This document shows, one piece after another, positions 1 to 7,436 of a stretch of 18,708 bases of DNA (the first letter of the stretch is position 1; every line of letters starts with the position of its first letter). The stretch spans positions 1 through 18,708 of the forward strand of contig JAJZPY010000030.1 of NCBI GenBank assembly GCA_021811005.1. The letters are read 5' to 3'. The notes beneath the pieces are model-generated. The model did no database searches. It was not told where the DNA came from and saw only the letters and a program-made list of their open reading frames with translations. Made by a program: the position numbers and the translations under genes. This stretch comes from Pseudomonadota bacterium. GTDB lineage: Bacteria; Pseudomonadota; Gammaproteobacteria; Burkholderiales; Ferrovaceae.

Positions 1-102
1 GTGCTCTCGCACACCGATGGAAACCAGACGCGCGCATCCGAAATCCTGGGAATCAACCGCAACACCTTACGAAAAAAAATGCAGCACTACGGAGTGAAAT
101 GA
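1..102 (+). CDS. fis: Fis-family DNA-binding protein, C-terminal end (partial)
   Basis: The first frame is open from the window edge and ends at the TGA at 100-102. It gives 33 residues carrying the Fis C-terminal helix-turn-helix signature: GNQTRASEILGINRNTLRKK followed by MQHYGVK. Fis is a small nucleoid-associated protein that bends DNA and tunes rRNA and growth-rate-linked promoters. The same helix-turn-helix also ends NtrC-type regulators, but the abrupt end after LRKKM and the directly following purH fit the stand-alone fis gene common in betaproteobacteria. Its stop overlaps the purH start as ATGA (99-102), so the two are probably co-transcribed. The 5' part of the gene lies outside the window. 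Confidence 0.88.
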   Translation: MLSHTDGNQTRASEILGINRNTLRKKMQHYGVK

Positions 103-1658
103 CCATACAGCGCGCGCTGATCAGCGTTTCCAACAAGCAAGGCGCCGTGGAATTCGCACGGGCGCTGCACCATCTCAAGGTGGAAATCCTTTCCACGGGC
201 GGAACGGCGCGCCTCCTGCGCGATGCCGGAATACCCGTGATCGAAGTTTCAAATTTCACCGGCTTTCCCGAAATTCTGGATGGACGGGTCAAAACCCTGC
301 ATCCCAAAATTCATGGCGGCCTGCTCGGCCGACGGGATTTGCGCAGCCACACGGACGCCATGGCCATGCACGGCATTGCCCCGATCGACCTGGTGGTGGT
401 CAATTTGTACCCGTTCCGCGAAACCATTGCGCACCCGGACTGTACCCTCGAGGACGCCATCGAGAACATCGACATCGGCGGGCCAGCCATGGTGCGTTCA
501 GGAGCCAAAAATTATCGTCATGTGGCGGTATTGACCGACCCGGCAGATTACAAGCCGGTTCTGGCGGAAATGAAAAAGCGCAAAGGCGATCTTTCCGATG
601 CCACCCGCTTCAAGCTTGCCGTCAAAGCGTTTTCCCACACGGCAGAGTACGATGGCGCCATAGCCAACTACCTGTCGGGAGTAGAAGCCGGAGACAGCTT
701 TGACGGGTATCCCGAACGCCTGCATCTGACGTTCACCAAACATCAGCCCCTGCGTTACGGGGAAAACCCCCATCAATCCGGGGCGTTTTATCGGGAACCC
801 CGACTGGGTGAAGGCGTATTCGCCCAATACCGGCAACTGCAGGGCAAGGAATTGTCCTATAACAACATTGCCGACAGCGATGCAGCATGGGACTGCGTGC
901 GCAACCTGAATGACGGCGCCTGCGTCATCGTCAAGCACGCCAATCCTTGCGGCGTGGCGCTGGCCAGTACCCCGGCCGAAGCTTATCAGCGCGCGTTCGA
1001 CACCGACCCCACGTCGGCCTTCGGCGGGATCATCGCCTTCAACCGGCCCGTGGACGCCGCAACGGCAGAGCGGCTGCTCAACCAGTTCGTGGAAGTGCTG
1101 ATTGCCCCGGACTTCACCCCGGGTGCCCTGCAGACGCTGGCCACGAAACCCAACATCCGTGTCCTCCAGATTCCTTTGGGGCAGGGTCACAACGGTTGGG
1201 ACATGAAACGGGTGGGAGGAGGGCTGCTGGTTCAGACCCCCGATACGGCTGCACTTGCCGATTCCGCCTTGCGTGTGGTGACCAAAACCCAGCCTGCCTC
1301 CCAGGAAATGGCCGATCTTCGCCTGGCTTTTCACGTGGCGCACTACGTCAAATCCAATGCCATCGTGTTCTGCAGCAACGGGCGCACGCTGGGCGTCGGC
1401 GCCGGCCAGATGAGCCGCGTCGACAGCACCCGCATAGCCCGCCGCAAAGCGGAAGATGCCGGGCTGCCGCTCCAGGGCAGCGTCGCTGCATCCGATGCGT
1501 TTTTTCCATTCCGTGATGGCCTCGACGTGATCGCCGAAGCCGGCATCAAAGCCATCATCCAACCCGGCGGCAGCCTGAAAGACCAGGAAGTCATCGCGGC
1601 GGCGGATGAGCACGGCATTGCCATGGTGTTTACCGGCATCCGACATTTTCGTCACTGA
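99..1658 (+). CDS. purH: Bifunctional AICAR formyltransferase / IMP cyclohydrolase
   Basis: The 519-residue product has the usual PurH length and catalyses the last two steps of de novo IMP synthesis in the cytoplasm. The N-terminal cyclohydrolase (MGS-like) domain, about residues 1-145, shows STGGTARLL, GFPEILDGRVKTLHPKIHGG and DIGGPAMVRSGAKN. The C-terminal AICAR transformylase domain shows QGKELSYNNIADSDAAW, the catalytic Lys-His pair at about residues 279-280 in VKHANPCGVA, DPTSAFGGIIAFNR and the closing IQPGGSLKDQEVI. The ATG at 99 overlaps the fis stop by 4 nt, giving translational coupling. purD follows after 7 nt, so purH-purD is an operon unit. All expected motifs are intact and I see nothing odd. 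Confidence 0.98.
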   Translation: MTIQRALISVSNKQGAVEFARALHHLKVEILSTGGTARLLRDAGIPVIEVSNFTGFPEILDGRVKTLHPKIHGGLLGRRDLRSHTDAMAMHGIAPIDLVVVNLYPFRETIAHPDCTLEDAIENIDIGGPAMVRSGAKNYRHVAVLTDPADYKPVLAEMKKRKGDLSDATRFKLAVKAFSHTAEYDGAIANYLSGVEAGDSFDGYPERLHLTFTKHQPLRYGENPHQSGAFYREPRLGEGVFAQYRQLQGKELSYNNIADSDAAWDCVRNLNDGACVIVKHANPCGVALASTPAEAYQRAFDTDPTSAFGGIIAFNRPVDAATAERLLNQFVEVLIAPDFTPGALQTLATKPNIRVLQIPLGQGHNGWDMKRVGGGLLVQTPDTAALADSALRVVTKTQPASQEMADLRLAFHVAHYVKSNAIVFCSNGRTLGVGAGQMSRVDSTRIARRKAEDAGLPLQGSVAASDAFFPFRDGLDVIAEAGIKAIIQPGGSLKDQEVIAAADEHGIAMVFTGIRHFRH

Positions 1659-1665
1659 GGTTCCC

Positions 1666-2931
1666 ATGAAAGTCCTGGTTATCGGTTCCGGAGGGCGCGA
1701 GCACGCCTTGGCGTGGCGGATGGCCCAGTCGCCCAAAGTGTCGCGCGTGTATGTGGCACCAGGCAACGCCGGCACAGCACGCGAAGAAGGCGTGTACAAC
1801 GTTGATCTGCATGACGTGCCCGCCTGGGTTGAATTCGCGCGTTCGGAAGCCATCGGTTTGACCGTGGTGGGGCCGGAGGCGCCGCTCGCCGCCGGAGTCG
1901 TGGACGCGTTCCGGGCGGCCGGCCTGCCCATTTTCGGCCCCACGCAGGCTGCTGCCCAGCTTGAAATCTCGAAGGATTTCGCCAAACGCTTCATGGTTCG
2001 CCACGGCATCCCCACAGCAGCCTATGAAAGCTTTGAAGACGAAGCCGCTGCCCACGCCTACCTCGACAAAATGGGCGCGCCCATCGTCATCAAGGCGGAT
2101 GGCCTGGCAGCGGGCAAAGGCGTCGTCGTCGCAGAAACCCTGGAAGAAGCCCATCGCGCGGTTTCCGACATGATGGGCGGCGCTTTTGGCGGCGCAGGAC
2201 ACCGTGTCGTGATCGAGGAGTTTCTTCAGGGCGAGGAAGCGAGCTTCATCGTGCTGTCCGATGGCCAGCACGTGCTGCCGCTTGCCACCAGCCAGGATCA
2301 CAAGCGCCTGCTGGACGGTGATTCCGGTCCGAATACCGGCGGAATGGGGGCCTACTCTCCTGCCCCGGTGGTCACGCCGGCATTGCATGGCCGCATCATG
2401 CGCGAAATCATCCTGCCCACCATCCAGGGCATGAAACAGGACGGCCTGACCTATACCGGATTTCTCTATGCCGGCCTGATGATTGACCGTCAGGGTGGTA
2501 TCAAGACCCTGGAGTTCAACTGCCGCATGGGTGATCCTGAAACGCAACCGATTCTCATGCGTTTGAAGACAGATCTGCTGATGTTGCTGGAACATGCGGT
2601 GGAAGGGCATCTTGACCGGGTCGACGCGCAGTGGGACCGCCGTCCCGCCATTGGTGTCGTGCTCGCTGCCGAGGGCTACCCAGCCTCGCCGCGCAAGGGT
2701 GACCCCATCTCCGGATTGGGTTCGGACGATGGGGAAACCCACGTTTTTCATGCCGGCACGGCCCTGGCCGGCGACCAGGTTGTCACCGCTGGCGGGCGGG
2801 TGCTTTGCGTCGCAGCACTCGGAGACACCCTGCGCATGGCCCGGCAGCGGGCCTATGCGCACGTGGAACTGATCCGCTTTCCCGGCATGCAATACCGGAC
2901 CGACATTGGCTGGCGGGCGCTCAAGTCCTGA
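1666..2931 (+). CDS. purD: Phosphoribosylamine-glycine ligase (GAR synthetase)
   Basis: The 421-residue product is full length for PurD, the ATP-grasp enzyme that joins glycine to phosphoribosylamine in purine synthesis. Visible signatures are the N-terminal VIGSGGREHALAW, PGNAGTAREEG, the ATP-grasp loop IKADGLAAGKGVVVA, GGMGAYSPAPV and the metal-binding LEFNCRMGDPETQP (most homologues read LEYN-RFGDPETQ). The start chosen is the ATG at 1666, 7 nt after the purH stop, because translation from it gives the canonical MKVLVIGSGGREHA N-terminus. A longer frame beginning at 1606 would lie inside purH. The 3' end overlaps the convergent tsaC gene by 11 nt. Confidence 0.98.
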   Translation: MKVLVIGSGGREHALAWRMAQSPKVSRVYVAPGNAGTAREEGVYNVDLHDVPAWVEFARSEAIGLTVVGPEAPLAAGVVDAFRAAGLPIFGPTQAAAQLEISKDFAKRFMVRHGIPTAAYESFEDEAAAHAYLDKMGAPIVIKADGLAAGKGVVVAETLEEAHRAVSDMMGGAFGGAGHRVVIEEFLQGEEASFIVLSDGQHVLPLATSQDHKRLLDGDSGPNTGGMGAYSPAPVVTPALHGRIMREIILPTIQGMKQDGLTYTGFLYAGLMIDRQGGIKTLEFNCRMGDPETQPILMRLKTDLLMLLEHAVEGHLDRVDAQWDRRPAIGVVLAAEGYPASPRKGDPISGLGSDDGETHVFHAGTALAGDQVVTAGGRVLCVAALGDTLRMARQRAYAHVELIRFPGMQYRTDIGWRALKS

Positions 2932-3496
2932 GGACACGCTCCGTCAGGAGGTCTGAAATCGTCGATGGACGGCAATGGGGCACCACCCGCCCCGGAATGA
3001 CACGAACGCGTTTCCCGAACTGTCGCAAGCATTCGCGCGTGGTGTGGATCGGACGCCGGCCCGCCCTGTTGGCGCTGGTGGAAACCAGCGCCATCTTGAG
3101 CCTGCGGCACAAATTCACCGCATCGGGATGGGCATCCACCCGCAAGGCAATGCGCCGGGCCTGACCCGGCTGCCGGTTTCTTCCCAGCAGCAGCAAGGGC
3201 ACGCGCGGCGCTGAGGGCATGAGCCAGGTATGGCTGCCGGGCCATCGACTTTCGCAGCGGGCTTTCTGGGCTGGAGCAAGGGGCGCGTGAAATCGCGCCA
3301 GGCGTTCAGCCCTGTCAGCAATCACGATCATTCCTTTATGCACGGGCCGCCGCTTGATGGCCAGCAGCCTGCGCAACCCGCGTACGCTGGACGGATCGCA
3401 GCCGAGACCAAAAACGGCCCGAGTGGCATAGGCAATGACGCCACCCTGTCGCAGGTAGGTGCGCAGGGCGCGGGGAACATAAGTCGGTTTCTGCAT
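2921..3496 (-). CDS. tsaC: Threonylcarbamoyl-AMP synthase, short TsaC/YrdC form
   Basis: The 191-residue length matches the short single-domain TsaC rather than the longer Sua5 form. The family makes threonylcarbamoyl-adenylate from threonine, bicarbonate and ATP for the t6A modification of ANN-decoding tRNAs. The YrdC signature is visible: RQGGVIAYATRAVFGLGCDP near the N-terminus, the nucleotide-binding IKRRPVHKGMIVIA, GSHTWLMPSAPRVPLLL and VSTSANRAGRRP. It is divergent from the DUF2782 gene across only 44 nt and converges on purD with an 11-nt 3' overlap. On the minus strand a TATATT sits just upstream of the ATG, so the mRNA may have a very short leader. Confidence 0.93.
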   Translation of the reverse strand: MQKPTYVPRALRTYLRQGGVIAYATRAVFGLGCDPSSVRGLRRLLAIKRRPVHKGMIVIADRAERLARFHAPLAPAQKARCESRWPGSHTWLMPSAPRVPLLLLGRNRQPGQARRIALRVDAHPDAVNLCRRLKMALVSTSANRAGRRPIHTTRECLRQFGKRVRVIPGRVVPHCRPSTISDLLTERVLRT

Positions 3497-3540
3497 GGGT
3501 TCGAATATACGCCGCGGTGCCGGACTGTTAGAATTGACCC

Positions 3541-3903
3541 ATGAAATTCTACACGCACCGCCTGGCTCTGCTCCTTTTGCTCTGCCCCCTGACGGGATTT
3601 GCTGCCCGCCCCGACGGTCCGCAACCCCCTCCCGCCGATGCGCCTCCGCCCCCCGAATACGGCCCGGACCTGCCCTCCATCCAATCCCAGGAACCTCCCG
3701 AGCCGGAAGTCACCATCGTCGAGCGCGATAACGCGACCTTCGAGGAATACCGCATCAACGGACGCCTGTACAAGATCAAGGTCATCCCCAAGGTTGGCCC
3801 CCCCTATTATCTGGTCGATGAACTGGGAGACAACGTCTGGCATCGCTACAGCGCTTCAGGCCCGGCACTGCATGTCCCACGCTGGGTGATTCTCAGATTC
3901 TGA
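3541..3903 (+). CDS. DUF2782 family small exported protein
   Basis: The 120-residue product starts with a signal peptide (residues about 1-21, hydrophobic core LALLLLLCPLTGF, likely cleavage after AA). A proline-rich linker follows (about 23-60, rich in PPP and PEP). The compact C-terminal domain reads EEYRINGRLYKIKVIPKVG, PPYYLVD and a closing VPRWVILRF. This pattern is characteristic of DUF2782, a periplasmic family without assigned function that in betaproteobacteria often precedes thrB. The thrB ATG follows 17 nt after the stop, suggesting co-transcription. The role is unknown, and the proline-rich stretch suggests a flexible spacer in the periplasm. Confidence 0.85.
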   Translation: MKFYTHRLALLLLLCPLTGFAARPDGPQPPPADAPPPPEYGPDLPSIQSQEPPEPEVTIVERDNATFEEYRINGRLYKIKVIPKVGPPYYLVDELGDNVWHRYSASGPALHVPRWVILRF

Positions 3904-3919
3904 TCCGTTCCGACGACCC

Positions 3920-4861
3920 ATGGCCGTTTTTACCCCCGTATCCCGCGACGAACTCAACGCGTGGCTGACCCGCTACGACGTCGGTCCGTTGCTTGAACAA
4001 AACGCAATCGCCGCCGGCATTGAAAACACCAATTATTTTGTCACCACGGCACAGGGGCGTTTTGTACTGACCCTGTTCGAAAAGCTGCAACCTGCGGAAT
4101 TGCCCTACTATCTGGGCTTGATGGATCATCTGGCCCGGCGGGGCGTGCCCTGCCCCCGCCCGATTCCGGACCAGCATGGCCAGTTTTTCAACACACTGTG
4201 CGGCAAGCCTGCGAGCCTTGTCACACGCCTGACCGGCCAATCCCAAATGGCGCCGGGACTTCCCCATTGCGCCGTATTTGGCGACCTTGTGGCAACCCTG
4301 CACCGGCAAGCAGCCGATTACCCAGGCAGCTTGCCCAATCCGCGCGGTCCGTCCTGGTGGGTTGCCACGGCCGCCCGGGTACGTCCTTTTCTCAATGCGC
4401 AGCAAAACGCCGTTCTGGATGAAGAGTTGGCCTTCCAGTCACGGCATCGCTCGGACAACCTGCCCCGGGGCGCCATTCACGCCGACCTGTTCCGCGACAA
4501 CGTGTTGTTTGATGGTGAGCGCGTCGGTGGCGTCATCGACTTTTATTTTGCCGGCACCGATGCCTGGCTCTATGACTTGGCCATCGTGGTCAACGACTGG
4601 TGCATGACCTCCCAGGCCACGCTTGATCCGCAGCGGGTTCAGGTGCTGGTGGAGGCCTATAATGCCCGCCGGCCTGTTACCGCCACGGAACAGGCGGCGT
4701 GGCCCGTCATGCTTCGTGCCGGCGCGCTCCGCTTCTGGCTGTCACGCTTGTTCGACCTTCATCTGCCGCGACCGGGCGAAATCATACATCCCCACGACCC
4801 CACCTGGTTTGAGCGCATTCTCCATCATCACATTCACAGCCCAAGTGCCTGGCCCCTATGA
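3920..4861 (+). CDS. thrB: Homoserine kinase, APH-fold type
   Basis: The 313-residue product phosphorylates L-homoserine in the threonine pathway. It belongs to the aminoglycoside-phosphotransferase fold (ThrB2-like), not the GHMP kinase ThrB of enterics. Evidence includes the N-terminal GIENTNYFVTT glycine-rich region, the Brenner-type catalytic motif IHADLFRDNVLFDG (His187, Asp189, Asn194) and the metal-binding VIDFYFAG (Asp207). The closing part has the DWCM segment seen in proteobacterial homologues. The stop overlaps the start of the next gene (ATGA at 4858-4861). The choline/aminoglycoside kinase superfamily is the only reasonable alternative, and the DUF2782 neighbour supports thrB. 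Confidence 0.94.
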   Translation: MAVFTPVSRDELNAWLTRYDVGPLLEQNAIAAGIENTNYFVTTAQGRFVLTLFEKLQPAELPYYLGLMDHLARRGVPCPRPIPDQHGQFFNTLCGKPASLVTRLTGQSQMAPGLPHCAVFGDLVATLHRQAADYPGSLPNPRGPSWWVATAARVRPFLNAQQNAVLDEELAFQSRHRSDNLPRGAIHADLFRDNVLFDGERVGGVIDFYFAGTDAWLYDLAIVVNDWCMTSQATLDPQRVQVLVEAYNARRPVTATEQAAWPVMLRAGALRFWLSRLFDLHLPRPGEIIHPHDPTWFERILHHHIHSPSAWPL

Positions 4862-5634
4862 TCCAAACCCGTCGCGTTCCTTTTGTCCGCGGTTTTCTCT
4901 GGATATCAGAAGGCTTCCAGCTGGTTTTCCAGAGCCCGTTCGGCTGGATGAAAACCATTTCGCTCTGGTTCGCTTTCACGGTCCTTTGCAGCCTTCTGAT
5001 CGTGATCGGGCCGATTCTTTTTTCCCTGATGCTGCCCATTTTCTTTGCCGGATTGATGGCCGGATGCCGCGACATCGAACAGGGACGTTCGATGAAAGCC
5101 GGACATCTTTTTGCAGGGTTTCGTCATAAACCCGGGCGGTTGATCACCCTGGGCGGAATCAATGTGTTGAGCGAATTGCTCCTCACCAGCTTGCTGATCG
5201 CCTGGGGTGGACAACGCATGGTGGAGCTGCAAAGCCTGTCGATGGACGGCACCGGAAACATGGAACAGCTCCAGTTGCTTGCCTCGGAACTGACCCCGAT
5301 GTTCCTCACGGTATCCCTGATCCAGATGGTGCTGCTGATGATGGGGTGGTTTGCACCTGCCCTGCTGGTGTTTACAGACCTGTCCACCGGACGGGCCCTG
5401 TCCTTGAGCGGAAAGGCTTGCGTGCAAAACACGTTGCCTTTCCTGGCGTTTACCGTGGGCATGGGCGCCGTGCTGATGGCCATAATCACCACGGCCTTTG
5501 CTGTTCCGCCCCTGGGCATCCTGCTGTTCATGATGGCTGTCCCCACCATCGTCGCAGCCGTCTATGTTTCTTACCAGGATATTTTCAGCGACGAACTGAG
5601 CCTGGATGAAGGGCGCTGGACACGGGTTGATTAG
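4858..5634 (+). CDS. BPSS1780-type polytopic inner-membrane protein
   Basis: The 258-residue membrane protein has about six hydrophobic segments (near residues 34-53, 54-70, 96-116, 147-174, 193-214 and 217-238). It resembles the BPSS1780 family found directly downstream of thrB in many betaproteobacteria, recognisable from the RGFLWISEGFQLF-like start, AGCRDIEQGR and the C-terminal YVSYQDIF. The function is unknown. Its 4-nt overlap with thrB indicates coupled translation, although no biochemical link to threonine synthesis is established. The stop overlaps that of the convergent SCO gene by 4 nt. Confidence 0.8.
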   Translation: MIQTRRVPFVRGFLWISEGFQLVFQSPFGWMKTISLWFAFTVLCSLLIVIGPILFSLMLPIFFAGLMAGCRDIEQGRSMKAGHLFAGFRHKPGRLITLGGINVLSELLLTSLLIAWGGQRMVELQSLSMDGTGNMEQLQLLASELTPMFLTVSLIQMVLLMMGWFAPALLVFTDLSTGRALSLSGKACVQNTLPFLAFTVGMGAVLMAIITTAFAVPPLGILLFMMAVPTIVAAVYVSYQDIFSDELSLDEGRWTRVD

Positions 5635-6263
5635 CGGGTCATGATGGCTTCGGCGTCCGATGTCATCTGCCTGGCGTCGGACGATGCCTGAAATACGGCA
5701 CGCAGGCGGGTATCCGGCGCAATCAGAAAAATCGAACTGGTGTGGTCCACGCTGTAGCCGCCCCCTTCTTGGCCTCCCCTCTCTTCCGTGTTGCGGACAT
5801 AATACAGACCCAGGTCTCGGGTAAAGGGTTTCAAGGCCTCGTCGCTGCCGGTCGCCCCGACAAAGCCCCGATGAAACGCAGGCACGTACTGCCGCAGCAC
5901 GGAAAGCGTATCCCGCGGCGCATCCACAGAAACAAAGAACACCTGAGGCGCTTCATTGGCCTGCCCCTGCAGGCGATCTGTCACTGCAGCCAATAAAGAA
6001 AGGCTGGTGGGACAAACATCTGGACAATGGGTGTACCCGAACAGAAGGAACGTCCAGTGTCCGCGCAGGTTATCATTTGTGAAAATTCCGGCCGTGGACT
6101 CCAGCCTGAACTGGGGCAGCGGCTGCCCGCCCTCCAGGAATTGTACTGTCGGGCTGAGCGCCGGCATCGGATGCTTCCCATGCCGAGCCATCCACCAGGC
6201 ACCGCCCAAAAGCAGGAAAGCCGCCGCGATGGTGGCCCATACCAGAAGCCGCTGTTGCTTCAC
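5631..6263 (-). CDS. SCO1/SenC family copper chaperone
   Basis: The 210-residue product is membrane anchored by an N-terminal helix (about residues 8-26) with a periplasmic thioredoxin-like domain. The copper ligands of the SCO family are all present: CPDVCP (Cys80 and Cys84) and the distal His174 in VDHTSS. The fold signatures FGYTHCPDVC, FVSVDAPRDT and LKPFTRDLGLYY are also present. SCO proteins deliver or reduce copper for heme-copper oxidases, including some cbb3 enzymes. The start overlaps the stop of the SUMF1-like gene upstream by 4 nt, so both come from one transcript. With ccoG and the oxidase genes nearby, a role in building the CuB site is likely. Confidence 0.94.
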   Translation of the reverse strand: MKQQRLLVWATIAAAFLLLGGAWWMARHGKHPMPALSPTVQFLEGGQPLPQFRLESTAGIFTNDNLRGHWTFLLFGYTHCPDVCPTSLSLLAAVTDRLQGQANEAPQVFFVSVDAPRDTLSVLRQYVPAFHRGFVGATGSDEALKPFTRDLGLYYVRNTEERGGQEGGGYSVDHTSSIFLIAPDTRLRAVFQASSDARQMTSDAEAIMTR

Positions 6264-7012
6264 AGGGATCGTGCAAGCCGGAAACCAATGCTGTGCACCC
6301 GCACGGAAGGATCATCAGCGCTGCGCCGGGTTGCCGCAACGTCCTGGGGGGCATTGTGCCACGACCCTCCTCGCAATACGCGCGAGAGGCAGGTGTCCGT
6401 GAATTGCGGATAGGTGCCTTGCCCCCAGGCTGCTCCGTTGACCGGACCGTTTGCAAGGTTTTCATGATAACAATCTTCCACCCACTCCCAGAGATTGCCG
6501 CTCATGTCATACAAGCCCCACGCATTCGGTTTCTTGGTTCCCACGGGATGAGGCCTGTTCCCGCTGTTTCCTTCATACCAGGCCACGTCCTCCAGGTTGT
6601 TTCCGCCGCAATAGGTGGTCACCGCCCCCGCATGGCACGCGTATTCCCACTCCGCTTCGGTGGGAAGACGATAATGTTTGCCTGTCATGGCGTTGAGCTT
6701 GAGGATGAATATCTGGGCATCGTCCCAACTGACGTTTTCCACGGGACAGGAGCTGCCACAGTCGGCAAATTCGCTGGGATTCTTGCCCATGACCGCCTTC
6801 CACTGGGCCTGGGTAACCAGGGTGGTACTCAAGGCAAAAGGGCGCGCGAAGCTCACTTTATGATTGCCGCCCCCCCCCATCATGAAGTTTCCCGCCGGCA
6901 CGGTCGCCATTTCGGGACATTCGGCACAGTCCCGCGAATTTCCGGCCGCTTCAGCCACTCCCCATACCCCCATGGCGCCGAGCCACGCCAAAAGCGCCAA
7001 TGCTCTGAGCAT
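6260..7012 (-). CDS. Exported FGE/SUMF1-fold protein without catalytic cysteines
   Basis: The 250-residue product has a signal peptide (about residues 1-23, cleavage near VAEAA) and an FGE-sulfatase fold. Fold motifs are PEMATVPAGNFMMG, RLPTEAEWEYAC, GLYDMSGNLWEWVEDC and the closing VLRGGSW to IGFRLA. In true formylglycine-generating enzymes a pair of cysteines lies between RGGS and GFR. Here that segment (about 216-244) has none, so sulfatase activation is unlikely and a structural or assembly role fits better. The other cysteines (about 29, 32, 85, 89, 126, 135, 181 and 208) could form disulfides. A GGGGAGGA ribosome site lies 6 nt before the ATG. NirV of nitrite reductase clusters is a comparable family member. 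Confidence 0.88.
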   Translation of the reverse strand: MLRALALLAWLGAMGVWGVAEAAGNSRDCAECPEMATVPAGNFMMGGGGNHKVSFARPFALSTTLVTQAQWKAVMGKNPSEFADCGSSCPVENVSWDDAQIFILKLNAMTGKHYRLPTEAEWEYACHAGAVTTYCGGNNLEDVAWYEGNSGNRPHPVGTKKPNAWGLYDMSGNLWEWVEDCYHENLANGPVNGAAWGQGTYPQFTDTCLSRVLRGGSWHNAPQDVAATRRSADDPSVRVHSIGFRLARSL

Positions 7013-7055
7013 GTTGCATCCTCCCCTGTTTTAATGTGATTTTGATGGGTGACCC

Positions 7056-7084
7056 AGTTTAGCCCAGCGGTCGTGTTTGCTCAA
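7056..7084 (-). promoter_or_regulatory. Possible sigma-70 promoter for the SUMF1-SCO transcript
   Basis: Reading the minus strand, TTGAGC (7084-7079) and TAAACT (7061-7056) are separated by 17 nt. This gives a start about 40 nt before the ATG at 7012. The hexamers match the consensus at about four of six positions each. The call rests on spacing and location only. Confidence 0.35.
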
Positions 7085-7107
7085 TCACTGGAAAAACGGC
7101 AGACGGT

Positions 7108-7136
7108 TTGCCTTGCTCGCAACCTTTTGGTACCAT
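7108..7136 (+). promoter_or_regulatory. Possible sigma-70 promoter for the 40-residue peptide gene
   Basis: TTGCCT (7108-7113) and TACCAT (7131-7136) are spaced by 17 nt and would give a leader of about 65 nt before the ATG at 7208. It is the best candidate I see on the plus strand of this divergent 195-nt gap, but the hexamers are imperfect. Confidence 0.33.
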
Positions 7137-7207
7137 CGGCAGACCTGCTTGCGGGGGGAACAAGGCGTTTTATTCAAAAATCACTAAAGAAATGAGGGGG
7201 TTATAAA

Positions 7208-7330
7208 ATGGAAATCATGGACAAGGGATACATGCTCGTTCCCATCATCCTGTTTGTGGGTGGCATCATCGTGTCCTGGAATTTGGGCAGCATGGGAATC
7301 GGCCTCGTCGAGAAAAACAGCAAGAAGTAA
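7208..7330 (+). CDS. 40-residue single-helix membrane peptide
   Basis: The ATG at 7208 follows a clear ribosome site (GAGGGGG, ending 7 nt before). The frame runs 40 codons to the TAA at 7328-7330. The product begins MEIMDKGYM, has a central hydrophobic helix (LVPIILFVGGIIVSWNLG, about residues 10-27) and ends in a lysine-rich tail (EKNSKK). A strong intrinsic terminator follows 64 nt later, which supports a real transcript. I do not recognise the family. The size and topology resemble small oxidase-stabilising subunits such as CcoQ, CcoM or CydX, and the neighbours are oxidase genes, but that is inference. Confidence 0.72.
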   Translation: MEIMDKGYMLVPIILFVGGIIVSWNLGSMGIGLVEKNSKK

Positions 7331-7347
7331 CGAGTCCCCAGCACGCC

Positions 7348-7376
7348 GGGCGATGGCCTTATCGGGCAAATCGCCC
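7348..7376 (+). other. Inverted repeat upstream of the terminator
   Basis: GGGCGAT (7348-7354) and ATCGCCC (7370-7376) form a perfect 7-bp stem around a 15-nt loop. It lies between the 40-residue peptide gene and the terminator. It could protect the 3' end of the small mRNA or compete with another fold. No T-run follows, so it is not itself a terminator. Confidence 0.45.
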
Positions 7377-7393
7377 CTCTTGAAGCAAAATCA

Positions 7394-7427
7394 AAACAGC
7401 CCTCGATGAAAATCGGGGGTGTTTTTT
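7394..7427 (+). terminator. Rho-independent terminator with GAAA tetraloop
   Basis: The arms 7399-7407 and 7412-7420 pair over 9 bp (two G-T wobbles) around a GAAA loop, followed by six T's at 7422-7427. It is placed to end the transcript of the 40-residue peptide gene. It stands only 10 nt before the ATG of the next gene on the same strand. Confidence 0.85.
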
Positions 7428-7436
7428 GGCCTTTTC

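Noticed and set aside
498..2937. Two long minus-strand open frames opposite purH and purD
   Set aside because: purH and purD are unmistakable, full-length genes on the plus strand; the antisense frames show no domain.
6260..7012. Sulfatase-activating formylglycine-generating enzyme
   Set aside because: The cysteine pair between RGGS and GFR is absent and no sulfatase is nearby; the same holds for the protein at 13307-14371.
7419..7436. GTG start adding six residues to the mini-CcoN
   Set aside because: The GTG lies inside the terminator stem and T-run; the ATG at 7437 gives a sensible N-terminus.
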